From assembly GCF_003032475.1 (NCBI RefSeq), contig NZ_CP028369.1, positions 2,728,001 through 2,792,000 of the forward strand: 64,000 nt of DNA, written 5' to 3'. Under the pieces are notes generated by a model. That model made no database searches. It saw only the letters and a program-made list of their open reading frames with translations, and had not been told where the DNA came from. Position 1 is the first letter of the stretch. Each line of letters opens with the position of its first letter. Positions 36,012-45,172 of the stretch are shown one piece after another. The stretch comes from Streptomyces sp. P3. GTDB taxonomy: Bacteria > Actinomycetota > Actinomycetes > Streptomycetales > Streptomycetaceae. The position numbers were made by a program, and so were the translations under genes.

Positions 36012-36094
36012 GCCATGAGTCGTTCAGCGGCCCAGGACGTCGCACGGGGGTTCGCCCCTACGCGGAAACCCCGGTTCGAATCCGGGCCATGGCC
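36012..36094 (+). pseudogene. Degenerate tRNA-Glu-like sequence
   Basis: 83 bases with a canonical T-arm (CCCGG-TTCGAAT-CCGGG), an acceptor stem with six of seven pairs (GCCATGA against CCATGGC), and a D-arm region CAGCGGCCCAGGACG very like bacterial tRNA-Glu. The anticodon arm is abnormal: GGGG-GTTCG-CCCC replaces a 5-bp stem and 7-base loop, although a TTC (Glu) triplet is central and U33 is absent. It is unlikely to be a functional tRNA; a decayed copy or an att-derived remnant is more plausible. Confidence 0.5.
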
Positions 36095-36188
36095 ACCCTC
36101 CGCCCGCCCGGCGCGCACTCCACCTGACACCGTGCCCGCCGACGGGCCCCTGACGCCGGACGGGCGAATCCTGACGGGGCTCTGACGC

Positions 36189-38144
36189 TCAGCCCGTGTG
36201 GACCCGGGGGCGGCGCGCGCGGTCGGGTTCCGCCTCACGCAGCACCTCTCGCGTGACCGGGGCGACCTCGCCCTGGCCGAAGAGGAAGAAGCGCAGGAAG
36301 TTGTGGAAGGGGCTGCCCTCGGTCCACTCGAAGTACATGTGCGGGGTGCACCCGGTCGTGTCGCGGACGTGGAGGAGCAGTGCGGCGAGGGCGTTGGGGA
36401 TGGAGGAGGACTCCAGGGTCAGCACGCGGTAGCGGTTGTGCAGGATCTCGCCGCGCACGGTCAGGCCGGCCTCGAATTCCGACGGGTCGAGCACGGTGAC
36501 CTCGACGAAGACGAAGTCCTCCTGCTCCGGCATGTCGTTGTCCGCCCGGATCTGCTCGATCTTGTCGCGGTACTCGGACTTGTCCCGGCTGCCCGGCTCG
36601 TTGGCGATGAACCGTATCTTCCGGCTGGACATGTCCCGGACGAATCGTTCCGCCATGTCGTCGAGCGTCACGCTGGTCACGCGCAGTTCGAAGGCACGGG
36701 CCAGTCGGGAGAGGAGGGAGACGAGGACGATGCCGGCGATGAAGCAGGCGCCGATCTTGACGCCGTCGGGGCGTTCCACCACGTTCGCGACCGTCACGTA
36801 CAGGAGGACCGCCGAGACGGTCGCGAAGCCGATGGTCCAGCCCCGCTGCCCGGCTTTGCGGGCGGCGATGGTCACGGCGATCGCCGCCGAGGACATCAGG
36901 ACCAGGACGCCGGTGGCGTAGGCGCCGCCCTGGGCGTCGACGTCGGCGTCGAAGATCCAGGTGACGAGGAAGGCGACCAGGGTGAAGACGATGACCATGG
37001 GGCGCACGGCGCGGGCCCAGTGCGGGGCCATGCCGTAGCGGGGCAGGTAGCGGGGCATCAGGTTGAGCAGTCCCGCCATCGCGGAGGCGCCGGCGAACCA
37101 CAGGATGGCGATCGTCGAGACGTCGTAGACCGTGCCGAAGGCGTTGCCCAGGTACTCGTGGGCGAGGTAGGCCAGGGCACGACCGTTGGCCCGGCCGCCG
37201 TTCTCGAACTCCTTCTCCGGGATCAGCCAGGTGGTGATGAAGCTGGTGGCGACCAGGAAGACGCTCATGATCAGGGCAGCCGCCGTCAGCAGCTTCTTGG
37301 TGTCCCGGATGCGGCCCGCCGGCTGGTCCTCGGTGTCGTCCGGGTCGCCCTGGACGTGCGGCATGACGGCGACGCCGGTCTCGAAGCCGGAGAGGCCGAG
37401 CGCCAGCTTCGGGAAGACGAGCAGGGACACACCGATCATCGCGAGGACGTTGCCGTGTTCGGCGGTCAGGGCGCTGGTCCAGTCGGTGACGACGTGCCCT
37501 TCGGTGAGTACGTGCCACATGCCGACGATCACGACCACGACGTTGAGCGCGAGGTAGGCCGCCACCAGGGCCACCGCGACGCCGATCGCCTCCAGGAAGC
37601 CCTTGAGGAACACCGCGCCGAGCAGTGCCACGAGGACCAGCGTGATGAGCATCTGCCTGCCGTGCAGAGTGCTTTGCAGGTGCGGGTTCTCGACCAGGTG
37701 GGTGGAGGCGTCCGCCGCGGACAGGGTGATCGTGATGAGGAAGTCGGTCGCGGCGAACCCGAGCAGGGTCAGGACGAACAGCTTGCCCTTCCAGAAGGAC
37801 AGCAGCCGTTCCAGCATGGCGATCGAGCCCTCGCCGTGCGGGCTCTCCTCGGCCACCCGCCGGTAGACCGGTAGGGCGCCGGCCAGGGTGACGACCACGA
37901 GCACGATGGTGGCGACGGGGGAGAGAAGCCCGGCCGCCAGGGCCGCGATGCCGGGCTGGTAGCCCAGGGTCGAGAAGTAGTCGACGCCGGTGAGACACAT
38001 GACCCGCCACCAGCGCTGGCCCTTGTGCGGGGGTTCCGGCTCGGCGTGCGGTCCGGTGTGACCCCCGGGCTTGCCCATGTCGGACAGGCCCTGCAACATC
38101 CACGTCCGTATCCGGGTCGGAGGCGGGTGTTCCGTGGTGGCCAT
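36189..38144 (-). CDS. APC-superfamily permease with cytoplasmic C-terminal domain
   Basis: A 651-residue transporter; ATG 38144 has AGGGGAG upstream. Twelve membrane helices start at residue 65 with [20 protein letters not shown], a motif shared with APC amino-acid permeases, and [14 protein letters not shown]. The last 190 residues (from [14 protein letters not shown]) are soluble and resemble an amino-acid/cation permease accessory domain. Neighbouring kdpB remains hint at a potassium-related setting, and K+ or amino-acid transport are both possible. The IS element lies 344 bases upstream of its start. Confidence 0.85.
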   Translation of the reverse strand: MATTEHPPPTRIRTWMLQGLSDMGKPGGHTGPHAEPEPPHKGQRWWRVMCLTGVDYFSTLGYQPGIAALAAGLLSPVATIVLVVVTLAGALPVYRRVAEESPHGEGSIAMLERLLSFWKGKLFVLTLLGFAATDFLITITLSAADASTHLVENPHLQSTLHGRQMLITLVLVALLGAVFLKGFLEAIGVAVALVAAYLALNVVVVIVGMWHVLTEGHVVTDWTSALTAEHGNVLAMIGVSLLVFPKLALGLSGFETGVAVMPHVQGDPDDTEDQPAGRIRDTKKLLTAAALIMSVFLVATSFITTWLIPEKEFENGGRANGRALAYLAHEYLGNAFGTVYDVSTIAILWFAGASAMAGLLNLMPRYLPRYGMAPHWARAVRPMVIVFTLVAFLVTWIFDADVDAQGGAYATGVLVLMSSAAIAVTIAARKAGQRGWTIGFATVSAVLLYVTVANVVERPDGVKIGACFIAGIVLVSLLSRLARAFELRVTSVTLDDMAERFVRDMSSRKIRFIANEPGSRDKSEYRDKIEQIRADNDMPEQEDFVFVEVTVLDPSEFEAGLTVRGEILHNRYRVLTLESSSIPNALAALLLHVRDTTGCTPHMYFEWTEGSPFHNFLRFFLFGQGEVAPVTREVLREAEPDRARRPRVHTG

Positions 38145-38484
38145 CGGCGTGCTCCCCTGACGTGCGGCTCGGCGTGTGGTTTCGGCCATCACGCGGACGG
38201 CGGAACCAGCGTATGCAGCGAGTGACGTGAGGGCCTGTGGATGAGCCGTCCGAGGGCGTCAATCTTCCGTTAAGAACGGCCCCGCGGTGCGGGCAGCGCA
38301 TCAGGACGGTGAGGTCGTCGGCGGGTGGGCACCGGCTGAGCCGTTCAGGGGGTGGGACGGGCGGCCGATCAGGAGCGGACACCCCGGGTGACGTCCTGCG
38401 GCGTCTCCGTTTCGGGCGGCCTGCCCACCGGTCCCGGTCGGGGGCCGTAAGAGACCCCGTCAAAGGTGCGGGGGCCGCCGTACG

Positions 38485-39606
38485 CTAGTGTCCTGCGCCA
38501 GAGATCCGTCGGCAGAAGCGGGCAAGGGAGTCGAGGATCTCTTGGGCTGTCTTGGTCCAGATGAACGGCTTGGGTTCTTTGTTCCAGTCCTTGACCCATG
38601 CCCGAATGTCGGCTTCGAGGGCCTGGATGTTCTTGTGTGCGCCGCGGCGGATCATCTGGTGGGCCAGGTAGCCGAACCACCGCTCGACCTGGTTGATCCA
38701 GGAGGAGCCGGTCGGGGTGAAGTGCAGCTCGAACCTGGGGTGTTTGGCCAGCCAGGCCTTGATCGCGGGAGTCTTGTGAGTGCCGTAATTGTCCACGATC
38801 AAGTGGACCTGCAGGTGCGCGGGCACCTCCTTGTCGATCCGGATCAGGAACTTCTTGAACTCCACGGCCCGATGCCGACGGTGCAGGGCACTGATCACCT
38901 CGCCGGTGGCGACATCGAACGCGGCGAACAAGGTGGTCAGGCCGTTGCGGACGTAGTCGTGAGTACGCCGCTCGGGCATGCCCGGCATTATCGGCAGCAC
39001 CGGCTGCGACCGGTCCAGGGCCTGGATCTGCGACTTCTCGTCCACCGAGAGGACCACCGCACCCTCGGGCGGGTTGAAGTACAGACCCACGACGTCGTAG
39101 ACCTTCTCCACGAACAACGGATCCGTCGACAGCTTGAACGTGTCCGCCAGATGCGGCTTGAGCTGGAACTTCCGCCAGATCCGGCCGACCGTGGACTTCG
39201 ACAGGCCGCTGTGCTCCGCCATCGACTTCCGCGACCAGTGGGTGGCGTTCTTCGGGATCTCCTCCAGCGTCGTGACCACGACCGCCTCCACCTGGTCGAC
39301 GCTGATGGTGGGCGGCCGGCCCGGCCGGGGCTCGTCGACCAGGCCGTCCAGCCGCTCCGCCAAAAACCGCCGCCGCCACTTACGGACGGTGTCGGCGGCC
39401 ACCCGCAACTCGCGGGCGACCACGACGATTGGCGGTACCTCCGGACCAGCGCACGCCAGCACAATCCGCGCCCGCAAGGCCACGGCCTGGGCCGATGTCG
39501 CCCTACGCGTCCACCGCTCCAACTCCGCCCGCTCGTCATCAGACAGCAGCAACGGTTCCAGCTTCGGGCCCCGACGAGGAACTGACGCACCAGCAGCAGA
39601 AGTCAC
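38485..39606 (-). CDS. IS630-family transposase
   Basis: 373 residues from GTG 39606 (TTG 39624 is an alternative six codons earlier). An N-terminal helix-turn-helix pair ([20 protein letters not shown] and [12 protein letters not shown]) precedes a DDE nuclease core: [21 protein letters not shown] and [14 protein letters not shown] carry the Asp, Asp and Glu. It looks intact. The stop codon is not inside the element: the reading frame leaves the IS and TAG is formed from the duplicated TA plus the next flanking base. Confidence 0.93.
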   Translation of the reverse strand: MTSAAGASVPRRGPKLEPLLLSDDERAELERWTRRATSAQAVALRARIVLACAGPEVPPIVVVARELRVAADTVRKWRRRFLAERLDGLVDEPRPGRPPTISVDQVEAVVVTTLEEIPKNATHWSRKSMAEHSGLSKSTVGRIWRKFQLKPHLADTFKLSTDPLFVEKVYDVVGLYFNPPEGAVVLSVDEKSQIQALDRSQPVLPIMPGMPERRTHDYVRNGLTTLFAAFDVATGEVISALHRRHRAVEFKKFLIRIDKEVPAHLQVHLIVDNYGTHKTPAIKAWLAKHPRFELHFTPTGSSWINQVERWFGYLAHQMIRRGAHKNIQALEADIRAWVKDWNKEPKPFIWTKTAQEILDSLARFCRRISGAGH

Positions 39607-39641
39607 ACAACTACTAACGATCAACTACTGGCGCAGGACAC
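38488..39641. mobile_element. IS630-family insertion sequence
   Basis: A 1154-bp element bounded by inverted repeats GTGTCCTGCGCCAG at both ends and flanked by the TA dinucleotide duplication (38486-38487 and 39642-39643) that is typical of IS630/Tc1-type elements. It carries one transposase gene on the minus strand. It sits directly against a kdpB fragment on its right side. Confidence 0.92.
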
Positions 39642-39643
39642 TA

Positions 39644-39946
39644 GCCGCCGACCGCATCTCCGAGGCCGGCGGCACCCCGCTGCTCGTCGCCCTCGAAGAC
39701 TCGCGCGGGGCACGGGTGCTCGGCGTCATCCACCTCAAGGACGTCGTCAAGGACGGCATGCGGGAGCGGTTCGACGAGCTGCGCCGCATGGGCATCAGGA
39801 CCGTCATGATCACGGGCGACAACCCGCTGACGGCCAAGGCGATCGCGGAGGAGGCCGGAGTCGACGACTTCCTCGCCGAGGCGACCCCCGAGGACAGGAT
39901 GGCGCTCATCAAGCGGGAACAGGCCGGAGGCAAGCTCGTCGCGATG
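39644..39946 (+). pseudogene. kdpB: kdpB fragment (potassium-transporting P-type ATPase subunit B)
   Basis: About 101 codons of Kdp[21 protein letters not shown], then [39 protein letters not shown] and [20 protein letters not shown], ending GGKLVAM. The TGDN nucleotide-binding motif is present. The phosphorylation-site half is missing on the left, where the IS abuts, and the DGTNDAPAL motif expected right after LVAM is replaced by unrelated residues. No kdpA, kdpC or kdpDE is in the window, so the system is lost here. Confidence 0.85.
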
Positions 39947-40260
39947 GAAAGCCGATCGCTCTTCGCGGCCCGCCTGGGCGTCGGCGGCCCGGGATGAATC
40001 CTGGTGCCGTCAACTCCCCCAGCCATCAAGCAGATCGCCCCGAACAGCTCCCCGTGCCCCATGGCCCGACGTACGACAGGAAGGCGCCCGCCCATGACCC
40101 GGGTGCCGGTGATGACGCCGAAGACGCCCTTGACGGAGCCGAGTCCCTGGAGCCCTTCACCGACGGGCGAACCTTCTACCGGCGCCGGGCCGGCTCATCC
40201 TTGGCGGCATCCTGCACGACTCCCCGCCATCCCCGCGCACGGCGTGTGTGCCGCAAGCGC
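39947..40260. other. Scar region after kdpB fragment
   Basis: No supported gene. On the minus strand one frame reads GVFGVITGTRVMGGRLPVV, followed by RRAMGHGELFGAICLMAG, which looks protein-like but is not recognised. It is probably decayed coding sequence from rearrangement of the kdp region. Confidence 0.4.
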
Positions 40261-40295
40261 AGGAGCCCTCTCGTCCGCTGGACGAAAGGACTCCT
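40261..40295 (-). terminator. Terminator-like hairpin after the M23 gene
   Basis: AGGAG, an imperfect arm, CGTCC-GCT-GGACG, then AAAGGACTCCT form a long stem with two mismatches, about 80 bases downstream of the stop of the minus-strand M23 peptidase gene. Confidence 0.65.
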
Positions 40296-40373
40296 GACCT
40301 GGTGTTTCTCTGTGCGGGGGACGCGGACCGGGAAAGCGGCAGCGCCTCGGCCGTCGGCCCGGCCGGCGTCCGG

Positions 40374-41642
40374 TCAGAACTTCAGCACCTCGCGGTCGAG
40401 CGGATACCGCGCACGGTGGCGGCCGTCGTACGGCGAGGGCGTGATCGGCAGAACGCCGGTCGGCTGAAGGCCCAGGTTGTCGTCCCAGATCCGGGGTTCG
40501 ACGTGCCCGACGACGCGGAAGCGCCGGAAGGTGAACGGCGGACTGTCGGTCGGGAAGAAGTGCGCGGTGGTCATCACCTGGAAGTGCAGGTGCGGCGTGG
40601 TGGAGTTGCCGCTGTTGCCGATCAGCCCGAGGACCTGGCCGGTTTCGACCCGGTCGCCCTTGCGGACCCTGAGCGAGCCGGGCTTCATGTGGGCGTAGAG
40701 CAGATAGCGGCCCGGCGCGACCTGCACGGTGACGTGGTTGCCGACGGTGTCCTCGATCGGCGGGACGGGCGGCGTGAGGGGCGGTGTGTTGTCCGCGATT
40801 CCGTCCTGGACCTCCACCACTCTGCCGCCGGCCGAGGCCACGACCGGCTGACGGTAGCTCAGGTAGCTGGTGAGCTGTGCGGGGTCGCCTTCCCAGGTCT
40901 GCCCTTGGTCGCCGACCCGGTACCAGTCGATCGCGAAGCGCTGCGGCACATAGAAGCGGCCGTTGATCGGGGCGAGGCCGCGCCGGTGGTGGGTGTTGCC
41001 GCAGCACGACTCGCTGGAGTACCAAGTGCCGGGGCGGACCGGCGGGTTCAGGTTCAACGGCGGGATACCGGAGGTCCGGGTGGCCTGCACCGTCTCCTCG
41101 AAGGGGGAGGGGCCGGAAGGGGCCAGGACCGCACCCGAGAGACGGTGTTCGAGGACCCTGGGGGCCGGCCGACCGCGGTCGAGGGCCAGGTCCAGCCAGA
41201 TGATCCACTGCTGGGAGCCCTGGATGACGGTCGGCGTCGGCGCCGGGGGCGGCGGGGTGTACCCGTCCGCTCCCGGCAGGGGGTCGCCCACCGGATTGGC
41301 GGCCTCGGCCAGCGCCTGCCCGGTCAGCGTGCCGACGACCCGGTGCGTGCGGGCGTCGCGGACGTCGACACGGTCGAGCCGCACCGACGTGCCGGTGGAC
41401 AGGGCGCTCGTGGTGAGCAGCTCGTACGAGATGTGCGTCCTGCCGTCCGTGGCGACGAACGGCGTCGGCTCGGTCAGCACTGCCGCTGTCAACGGCGTGA
41501 ACTGCGCGCCGGGCGGCGGAGTGGCCGCGCCGGCTCCGTGTCCCGCTGAGGCCACCAGCATGCCGGCCGTGAGCACGGCAGCGACGAGCCCGCGAAGTAG
41601 CGGGCTGCGGCCAGTGCGGTTGCGTGGGTCGCGCTCTGCCAT
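40374..41642 (-). CDS. Secreted M23-family metallopeptidase
   Basis: A 422-residue exported protein. The N-terminus (SPLLRGLVAAVLTAGMLVAS to GAGA) is a signal peptide. The central 200 residues have no recognised family. The C-terminal LytM domain has the zinc-binding pattern: His in CGNTHHRRG preceding FAIDWYRVG, YLLYAHMKPGSLRVRKGDRV, and TPHLHFQVM (HxH). Such enzymes cleave peptidoglycan cross-bridges or act as activators. A region of Pro repeats (YTPPPPAPTPT) separates the halves. It is monocistronic, with a weak AAGAG site. Confidence 0.88.
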   Translation of the reverse strand: MAERDPRNRTGRSPLLRGLVAAVLTAGMLVASAGHGAGAATPPPGAQFTPLTAAVLTEPTPFVATDGRTHISYELLTTSALSTGTSVRLDRVDVRDARTHRVVGTLTGQALAEAANPVGDPLPGADGYTPPPPAPTPTVIQGSQQWIIWLDLALDRGRPAPRVLEHRLSGAVLAPSGPSPFEETVQATRTSGIPPLNLNPPVRPGTWYSSESCCGNTHHRRGLAPINGRFYVPQRFAIDWYRVGDQGQTWEGDPAQLTSYLSYRQPVVASAGGRVVEVQDGIADNTPPLTPPVPPIEDTVGNHVTVQVAPGRYLLYAHMKPGSLRVRKGDRVETGQVLGLIGNSGNSTTPHLHFQVMTTAHFFPTDSPPFTFRRFRVVGHVEPRIWDDNLGLQPTGVLPITPSPYDGRHRARYPLDREVLKF

Positions 41643-42005
41643 TGCGCTCTTTCATTCGTCGGATCCGGGGCCGTGAAGGACACCGGCACGCCCCGCGCCG
41701 AGGCGCACGCCCATGTAATCCGGCGGCACGCCGCCCGGGGCGCAGGGCGCGGGAGGCAGGTGCCGAACTACACCCGTCCAGCCGCAGCGACCACAAGGTC
41801 CTCGCCGGCCTGCGAGGTGTCCCGGCTGGGCCCGTCAAAGGTGGACGAGGATCCACTCGGCCTCGACCTCGACGACCGCGCCTTCCAGGGGAGGCGTCCG
41901 GGTCGTGGCGCTGCCGCGCTGCCGAACATATGGCCTTGATCGCTCTTTCCCGCTGCGCCGCGATTTCGTAGGGTCCGATCATTCGAGAACGGCTCTGGGG
42001 GGCGG

Positions 42006-42350
42006 GTGGCTGTTCCTGTGGCGCGGAGTCGTGTTCTGCGCGTGATCCGCGGCGTGGGTTCGTTCCTGAAGGAATTCCTGACGGAGCTCGTCGGTGAGGC
42101 GATTCTGTCGGTCATTGTCTGCCTCGCCGTGGCCGGTCTGGCTCTGGCGTTCGTCTGGGGGTGGGAGCGCAGCCCGCTCGTCACCGGCGGTGCAGGTGGT
42201 GCCCTGCTGGCCTTCCTCGTCCATGGCGGCTGGGAGCTGCTTCGTCCCTCGAAGCCAGGGCGGCGCGGGCGACTGGCCGGCGCGGCGGCCGCCACGTTCG
42301 GCGTGGCGGTCGTATTCATCACCTACGCATGGTCGTGCAATTGCTCCTGA
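42006..42350 (+). CDS. Small integral membrane protein
   Basis: A 114-residue protein from GTG 42006. Three hydrophobic segments: ILSVIVCLAVAGLALAFVWG, LVTGGAGGALLAFLVHGGW and LAGAAAATFGVAVVFITYAW. It has a basic loop (RPSKPGRRGR) and ends in SCNCS. A TAGGGT -10 lies at 41969-41974. No family recognised. Confidence 0.6.
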   Translation: MAVPVARSRVLRVIRGVGSFLKEFLTELVGEAILSVIVCLAVAGLALAFVWGWERSPLVTGGAGGALLAFLVHGGWELLRPSKPGRRGRLAGAAAATFGVAVVFITYAWSCNCS

Positions 42351-42533
42351 GCAGTCAGGGCACAGACGAGCCTGACCGTCGCCCCGCCGGGCGCGGACCC
42401 CTTCGTCCCGGAGCAACTCGCCGGAGCGGGGGCGCCGGCGTAAACCGGGCGATGCCCGTATCTCCAGGAGACGCCTGGGCTGTTTCGAAGCGCCGGCCGG
42501 CATGCCCGGCATCGGCACGCCGTCAGGCAGGCC

Positions 42534-42965
42534 CTACTCGTTCCCGCCCCGGGGCGGCCACCCGATGACGCCTTCCGCTCGAACATCGCGCAGGGACGCT
42601 CCCTCGAACCGGGCACCGGTGACGTCGGTCAGCCCGAGCGGGTGCACGCCGGTGTTCACGCTTGCGAACCTGGCATCGCTCAGATCGGTGTCGCGAAGGT
42701 CAGCACCCCGTAGATCGCATCCGGCCAGGCTGACCTCGCGCAGTGAAGCCCCGCGCAGGTCTGCGCCGCTGAGGTCGCAGAACGTGAACCAGCACCCGTC
42801 CAGGGTGGCGTGGCGTAGATCGGTCCCGACGAACGAGCAGCGGGTGAAGCGCAGTTGCGACGTGCGAGCGGAAGCGAGGTTCTGGCTGGTGAAGTCCTCA
42901 CCCTTCACAGCCGTATAGCGGTGCAGCGTGGCAAGCCGTTGTCTCGCGGTCAGTGGCGTGGTCAT
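42534..42965 (-). CDS. Pentapeptide repeat protein
   Basis: A 143-residue protein from ATG 42965. After a 25-residue N-terminus come pentapeptide A(D/N)Lxx-type repeats: FTSQNLASARTSQLRFTRCS, TFCDLSGADLRGASLREVSL, AGCDLRGADLRDTDLSDARF. These fold into a right-handed quadrilateral beta-helix; in some bacteria such proteins mimic DNA and shield gyrase, but most have unknown roles. It borders the mobile region to its right. Confidence 0.88.
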   Translation of the reverse strand: MTTPLTARQRLATLHRYTAVKGEDFTSQNLASARTSQLRFTRCSFVGTDLRHATLDGCWFTFCDLSGADLRGASLREVSLAGCDLRGADLRDTDLSDARFASVNTGVHPLGLTDVTGARFEGASLRDVRAEGVIGWPPRGGNE

Positions 42966-43084
42966 GTGTGCCAGCGTGTCAGCCGGGTCGGTGGCCGTCG
43001 CCCGGATATCCGACAGTTCGTCGTCCACCGGCCGATCGCACCGGGCCGGGCTGGTCCGGCAACGGGTGCGGCCACCGGCCACCG

Positions 43085-43262
43085 GTGCGTGACGACCGCA
43101 TCGTCCATGCCGTCGAGAACGGTCAACTCATCGTGCGGGTCCTGGCCGTCGGCAACCGCCGCGAGACCTACCGTCAGGTTCCGTAGGAGCCTGGCAGAGC
43201 GGGCCGGAATGACTCAGCCCCACCTCTCCCGGATGGAGGGCGGCGACCGCGCCAGCCCGCCT
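43085..43262 (+). pseudogene. Remnant of a RelE toxin / XRE antitoxin pair
   Basis: GTG 43085 opens 33 codons reading VRDDRIVHAVENGQLIVRVL, AVGNRRETYRQVP, the C-terminal strands of a RelE-type toxin. The next bases, in another frame, read SLAERAGMTQPHLSRMEGGD, nearly the same as the helix-turn-helix of the intact antitoxin at 47702 (LAERAGMTQPQVSRMEGGD). Both genes are truncated: the toxin has no N-terminus and the antitoxin stops at a junction near 43250 with phage-derived sequence. Confidence 0.75.
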
Positions 43263-43315
43263 TCGAGGGCGCGGCGGTGTTCGGCGAACTCCAGGGCGAT
43301 CTCTCTGTCGAGCAT
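43250..43315 (-). pseudogene. 5' stub of a phage-type gene
   Basis: ATG 43315 behind AGGAGCAGCAGACGCC reads MLDREIALEFAEHRRALEGG and then meets the antitoxin remnant. The good start signals and sensible protein show it was a real gene placed after the holin-like gene. The rest is deleted. Confidence 0.5.
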
Positions 43316-43333
43316 GGCGTCTGCTGCTCCTGA

Positions 43334-43606
43334 TCAGTTGATGGCGGTGGAGGCGGGGTCGCTCCTGGCCGGAAGCCACGAAGCCGTACCGGCGCGACCG
43401 AGCACGGAGCCGACGGCGCCCTTGACCACGGCGAGGTGCGGGAATCACGGCGATTGCCGCGGACTGAAGCGCGGACAGGGTGACGACGTTGGTCGTGCCG
43501 GACGCGACGAGGAGGCGAGGAACACCTCGACGTACGTCAGCACGACGCGCTCGGCGATGTCGGCGATGTCGGCGAGGAGCTTGGGAATTCCGGTGGGTGC
43601 GGTCAT
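43334..43606 (-). pseudogene. Frameshifted phage holin-like gene
   Basis: ATG 43606 reads MTAPTGIPKLLADIADIAER, VVLTYVEVFLA, after which the frame fails. In the next frame TTNVVTLSALQSAAIAVIPA continues, and after a second shift LAVVKGAVGSVLGRAGTASW, LPARSDPASTAIN ends at 43334. Read together this is the small membrane holin-like protein found after lysins in Streptomyces phages. Two frameshifts inactivate it. Confidence 0.7.
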
Positions 43607-43634
43607 GGGGGGAGGAATCCTCTCGACGCGTGGA

Positions 43635-43930
43635 TCAGGGCTTGGGGACGCGGAGCTTGGCCCGGCTGGTCGGGCCAGGGATGCCGTCGGCGTCGTCGCC
43701 GGGGTAGCCGAGCTTGCGCTGCCAGGCCGCGTAGGAGCGGCGATCGGCCTCGGTCCAGGAGGCGCCGGGCCCCTTGCTGTAGTTGCCGCAGCCCTCGGCG
43801 ACGAGCCGCTTGCCCATCGCGTGATCAGAGCCGAGCGGTGGCCGGTACGGAAGTAGCCGGCGCCGGGGAACGGCGCGTACTTGGGCTCGTCCTCCGGCGA
43901 AGGGCTGCTCGCCGGCTTTCCGCTGAGGTG
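43635..43930 (-). pseudogene. Frameshifted 3' end of a phage endolysin / peptidoglycan-binding protein
   Basis: One frame reads EDEPKYAPFPGAGYFRTGHR, SALIT; a frame one base away continues MGKRLVAEGCGNYSKGPGAS, WTEADRRSYAAWQRKLGYPG, DDADGIPGPTSRAKLRVPKP. The second part is the usual C-terminal wall-binding module of Streptomyces phage lysins. A single lost base between ACG and CGATG explains the break (expected ITAMGKR). The catalytic N-terminal domain is absent. Confidence 0.75.
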
Positions 43931-44000
43931 ACGAGCGGCCGCCCCGGGTGCCACCGCCGCGTACGAGCCAGTGGTTCCCCGGCGAGCGGGCCCGCGGAAC

Positions 44001-44249
44001 TCACGGGGCGGAGGACGTGGTCTGTGTCGGCGTCCGTGAGTCGCCGCCCGTCGCCGCCGGGGGTGAGAACGCGAACAGGGCCACCAACGCGGCGACCACC
44101 GTCCCCCAGACGCAGATCGCGCCCACGAGATCGCGCGCATGCGGGCCGCCGCCCGTCGCGGCCTGGTCCCTGAGGCGGTATACGGCCACCGCCGCCGCCG
44201 TCGCGACCAGCAGGATCAGGACTGCTGTGCCGTCCATTCGCAGTGTCAT
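44001..44249 (-). CDS. Small membrane protein next to the phage lysis remnant
   Basis: An 82-residue protein from ATG 44249 with GAAGG upstream. Helices TAVLILLVATAAAVAVYRL and LVGAICVWGTVVAALVALFAF are separated by a basic loop. It ends in a Thr/Ser-rich tail. It lies upstream of the lysin and holin remnants on the same strand and may be a phage or integrative-element gene; it is the only intact frame of that group. Confidence 0.6.
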   Translation of the reverse strand: MTLRMDGTAVLILLVATAAAVAVYRLRDQAATGGGPHARDLVGAICVWGTVVAALVALFAFSPPAATGGDSRTPTQTTSSAP

Positions 44250-44898
44250 TGCCGGGCCTTCCGAGGATCGGGGCCTGCCCGCCGGCGTCCGGTGAGGATT
44301 CCGGGCGGGAAGGCGCGACCGATGTGCTGCGTCGTGGCCTCGGATCGTGGGACGTAAGGGGCCGGACAGCCGCCGTGCAAGCATCCTGACATCCCGTTTT
44401 CACGGTCCGGGGGATTCTCAACTGCCGTCAGTCGCCTGTGAGTTCAGGAGTACCTGACGTATGAGGTCAGAGTAGGGGATTCTCCCGGAGCCTCGTCATG
44501 AGCCGTATGTGTACAAACCCGCGGGTCGCACTTTGACGTTTTGCACAAGTCGGTCGGCGCGGGCGACCAGTGCGTCAGGTTCCGGTGCGGCGCGGTGCGT
44601 CCCTGCCCGATGTCCGCTCCGCCCCCGGCCCCCGTGCCACGCGGTGCCGGGGCTCGGCCCCGCCCAGGTGCCTCACGCCCCGTTCGGCGGACTGACTGTC
44701 CACCGCTACCCCTCCTGGCGCATCTCGTATAGACGAGTGGATGGGAACGTACCTGTGAGCACCATCCGTGTTGAGACCTCCGCCGCGACCTTCACGCGGG
44801 TGGCGGCTGACGCAGGGTTGCGGGTGGTCCGGCTGCACGTCGCGTGGCGCGGCTGCGCCACGCTGCTGACGGCGGCCGGCGTCGCGCCTTTGACCTGG
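44250..44898. other. Intergenic region without a supported gene
   Basis: No family-like frame or good start signals were found. The stretch separates phage remnants from the leftmost tRNA-derived repeat and shows ordinary high GC. Confidence 0.5.
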
Positions 44899-44940
44899 TG
44901 CCCCCGGCAGGATTCGAACCTGCGACCCCCGCTTCAGGAG
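44899..44940 (-). repeat. tRNA-Arg(CCT) 3'-half fragment (att-like, outermost)
   Basis: 42 bases match the 3' half of the tRNA at 48243-48315 with two mismatches. Similarity stops exactly at the GGAG (CTCC on the tRNA strand) of the anticodon loop, as in the copy at 47061. This is the expected footprint of a tyrosine-recombinase att site. Confidence 0.8.
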
Positions 44941-45060
44941 TGGGACCGGATCCTTGCCGGGGGGTGCCTCGCGCTGCCGCGCGGTGCTGTTTCCCCTGGT
45001 CAGAACCGCACGGCGAGCCACTTGATCCGGCTCATGCCGCCCCGTATCGGGCTGTCCGCT

Positions 45061-45142
45061 CACGCATCGCTCACGCATCGCTCACGCATCGCTCACGCAT
45101 CGCTCACGCATCGCTCACGCATCGCTCACGCATCGCTCACGC
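45061..45142. repeat. 11-bp tandem repeat (CACGCATCGCT)7
   Basis: Seven perfect copies of CACGCATCGCT and a partial eighth. The unit resembles CGCTCACGCAAACGG, the start of the long direct repeats flanking the toxin-antitoxin islet at 46971 and 48152. There are no spacers, so this is not a CRISPR array. Confidence 0.95.
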
Positions 45143-45172
45143 GCTGCCGGCTGCCGAGCAGCGCATAGCCAG

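Noticed and set aside
38237..38487. Possible left-hand part of kdpB before the IS (VKGAGAAVR ending)
   Set aside because: A short stretch resembles the KdpB RKGAxxAV motif but the frame does not join the right-hand fragment across the TA target, and the rest shows no similarity; too weak to claim.
41643..42005. A c-di-AMP (ydaO-type) riboswitch before the secreted M23 peptidase
   Set aside because: Such elements often precede cell-wall hydrolase genes in Streptomyces, but I could not find the conserved core in the upstream region.
44899..44940. Functional tRNA gene
   Set aside because: Only the 3' half is present; the 5' acceptor strand, D-arm and anticodon 5' stem are missing. The copy at 47061 is likewise only a half.
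45061..45142. Possible CRISPR array
   Set aside because: Repeats of 11 bp are directly adjacent with no spacers and no cas genes nearby; the 18-bp array at 48523 was rejected for the same reason.
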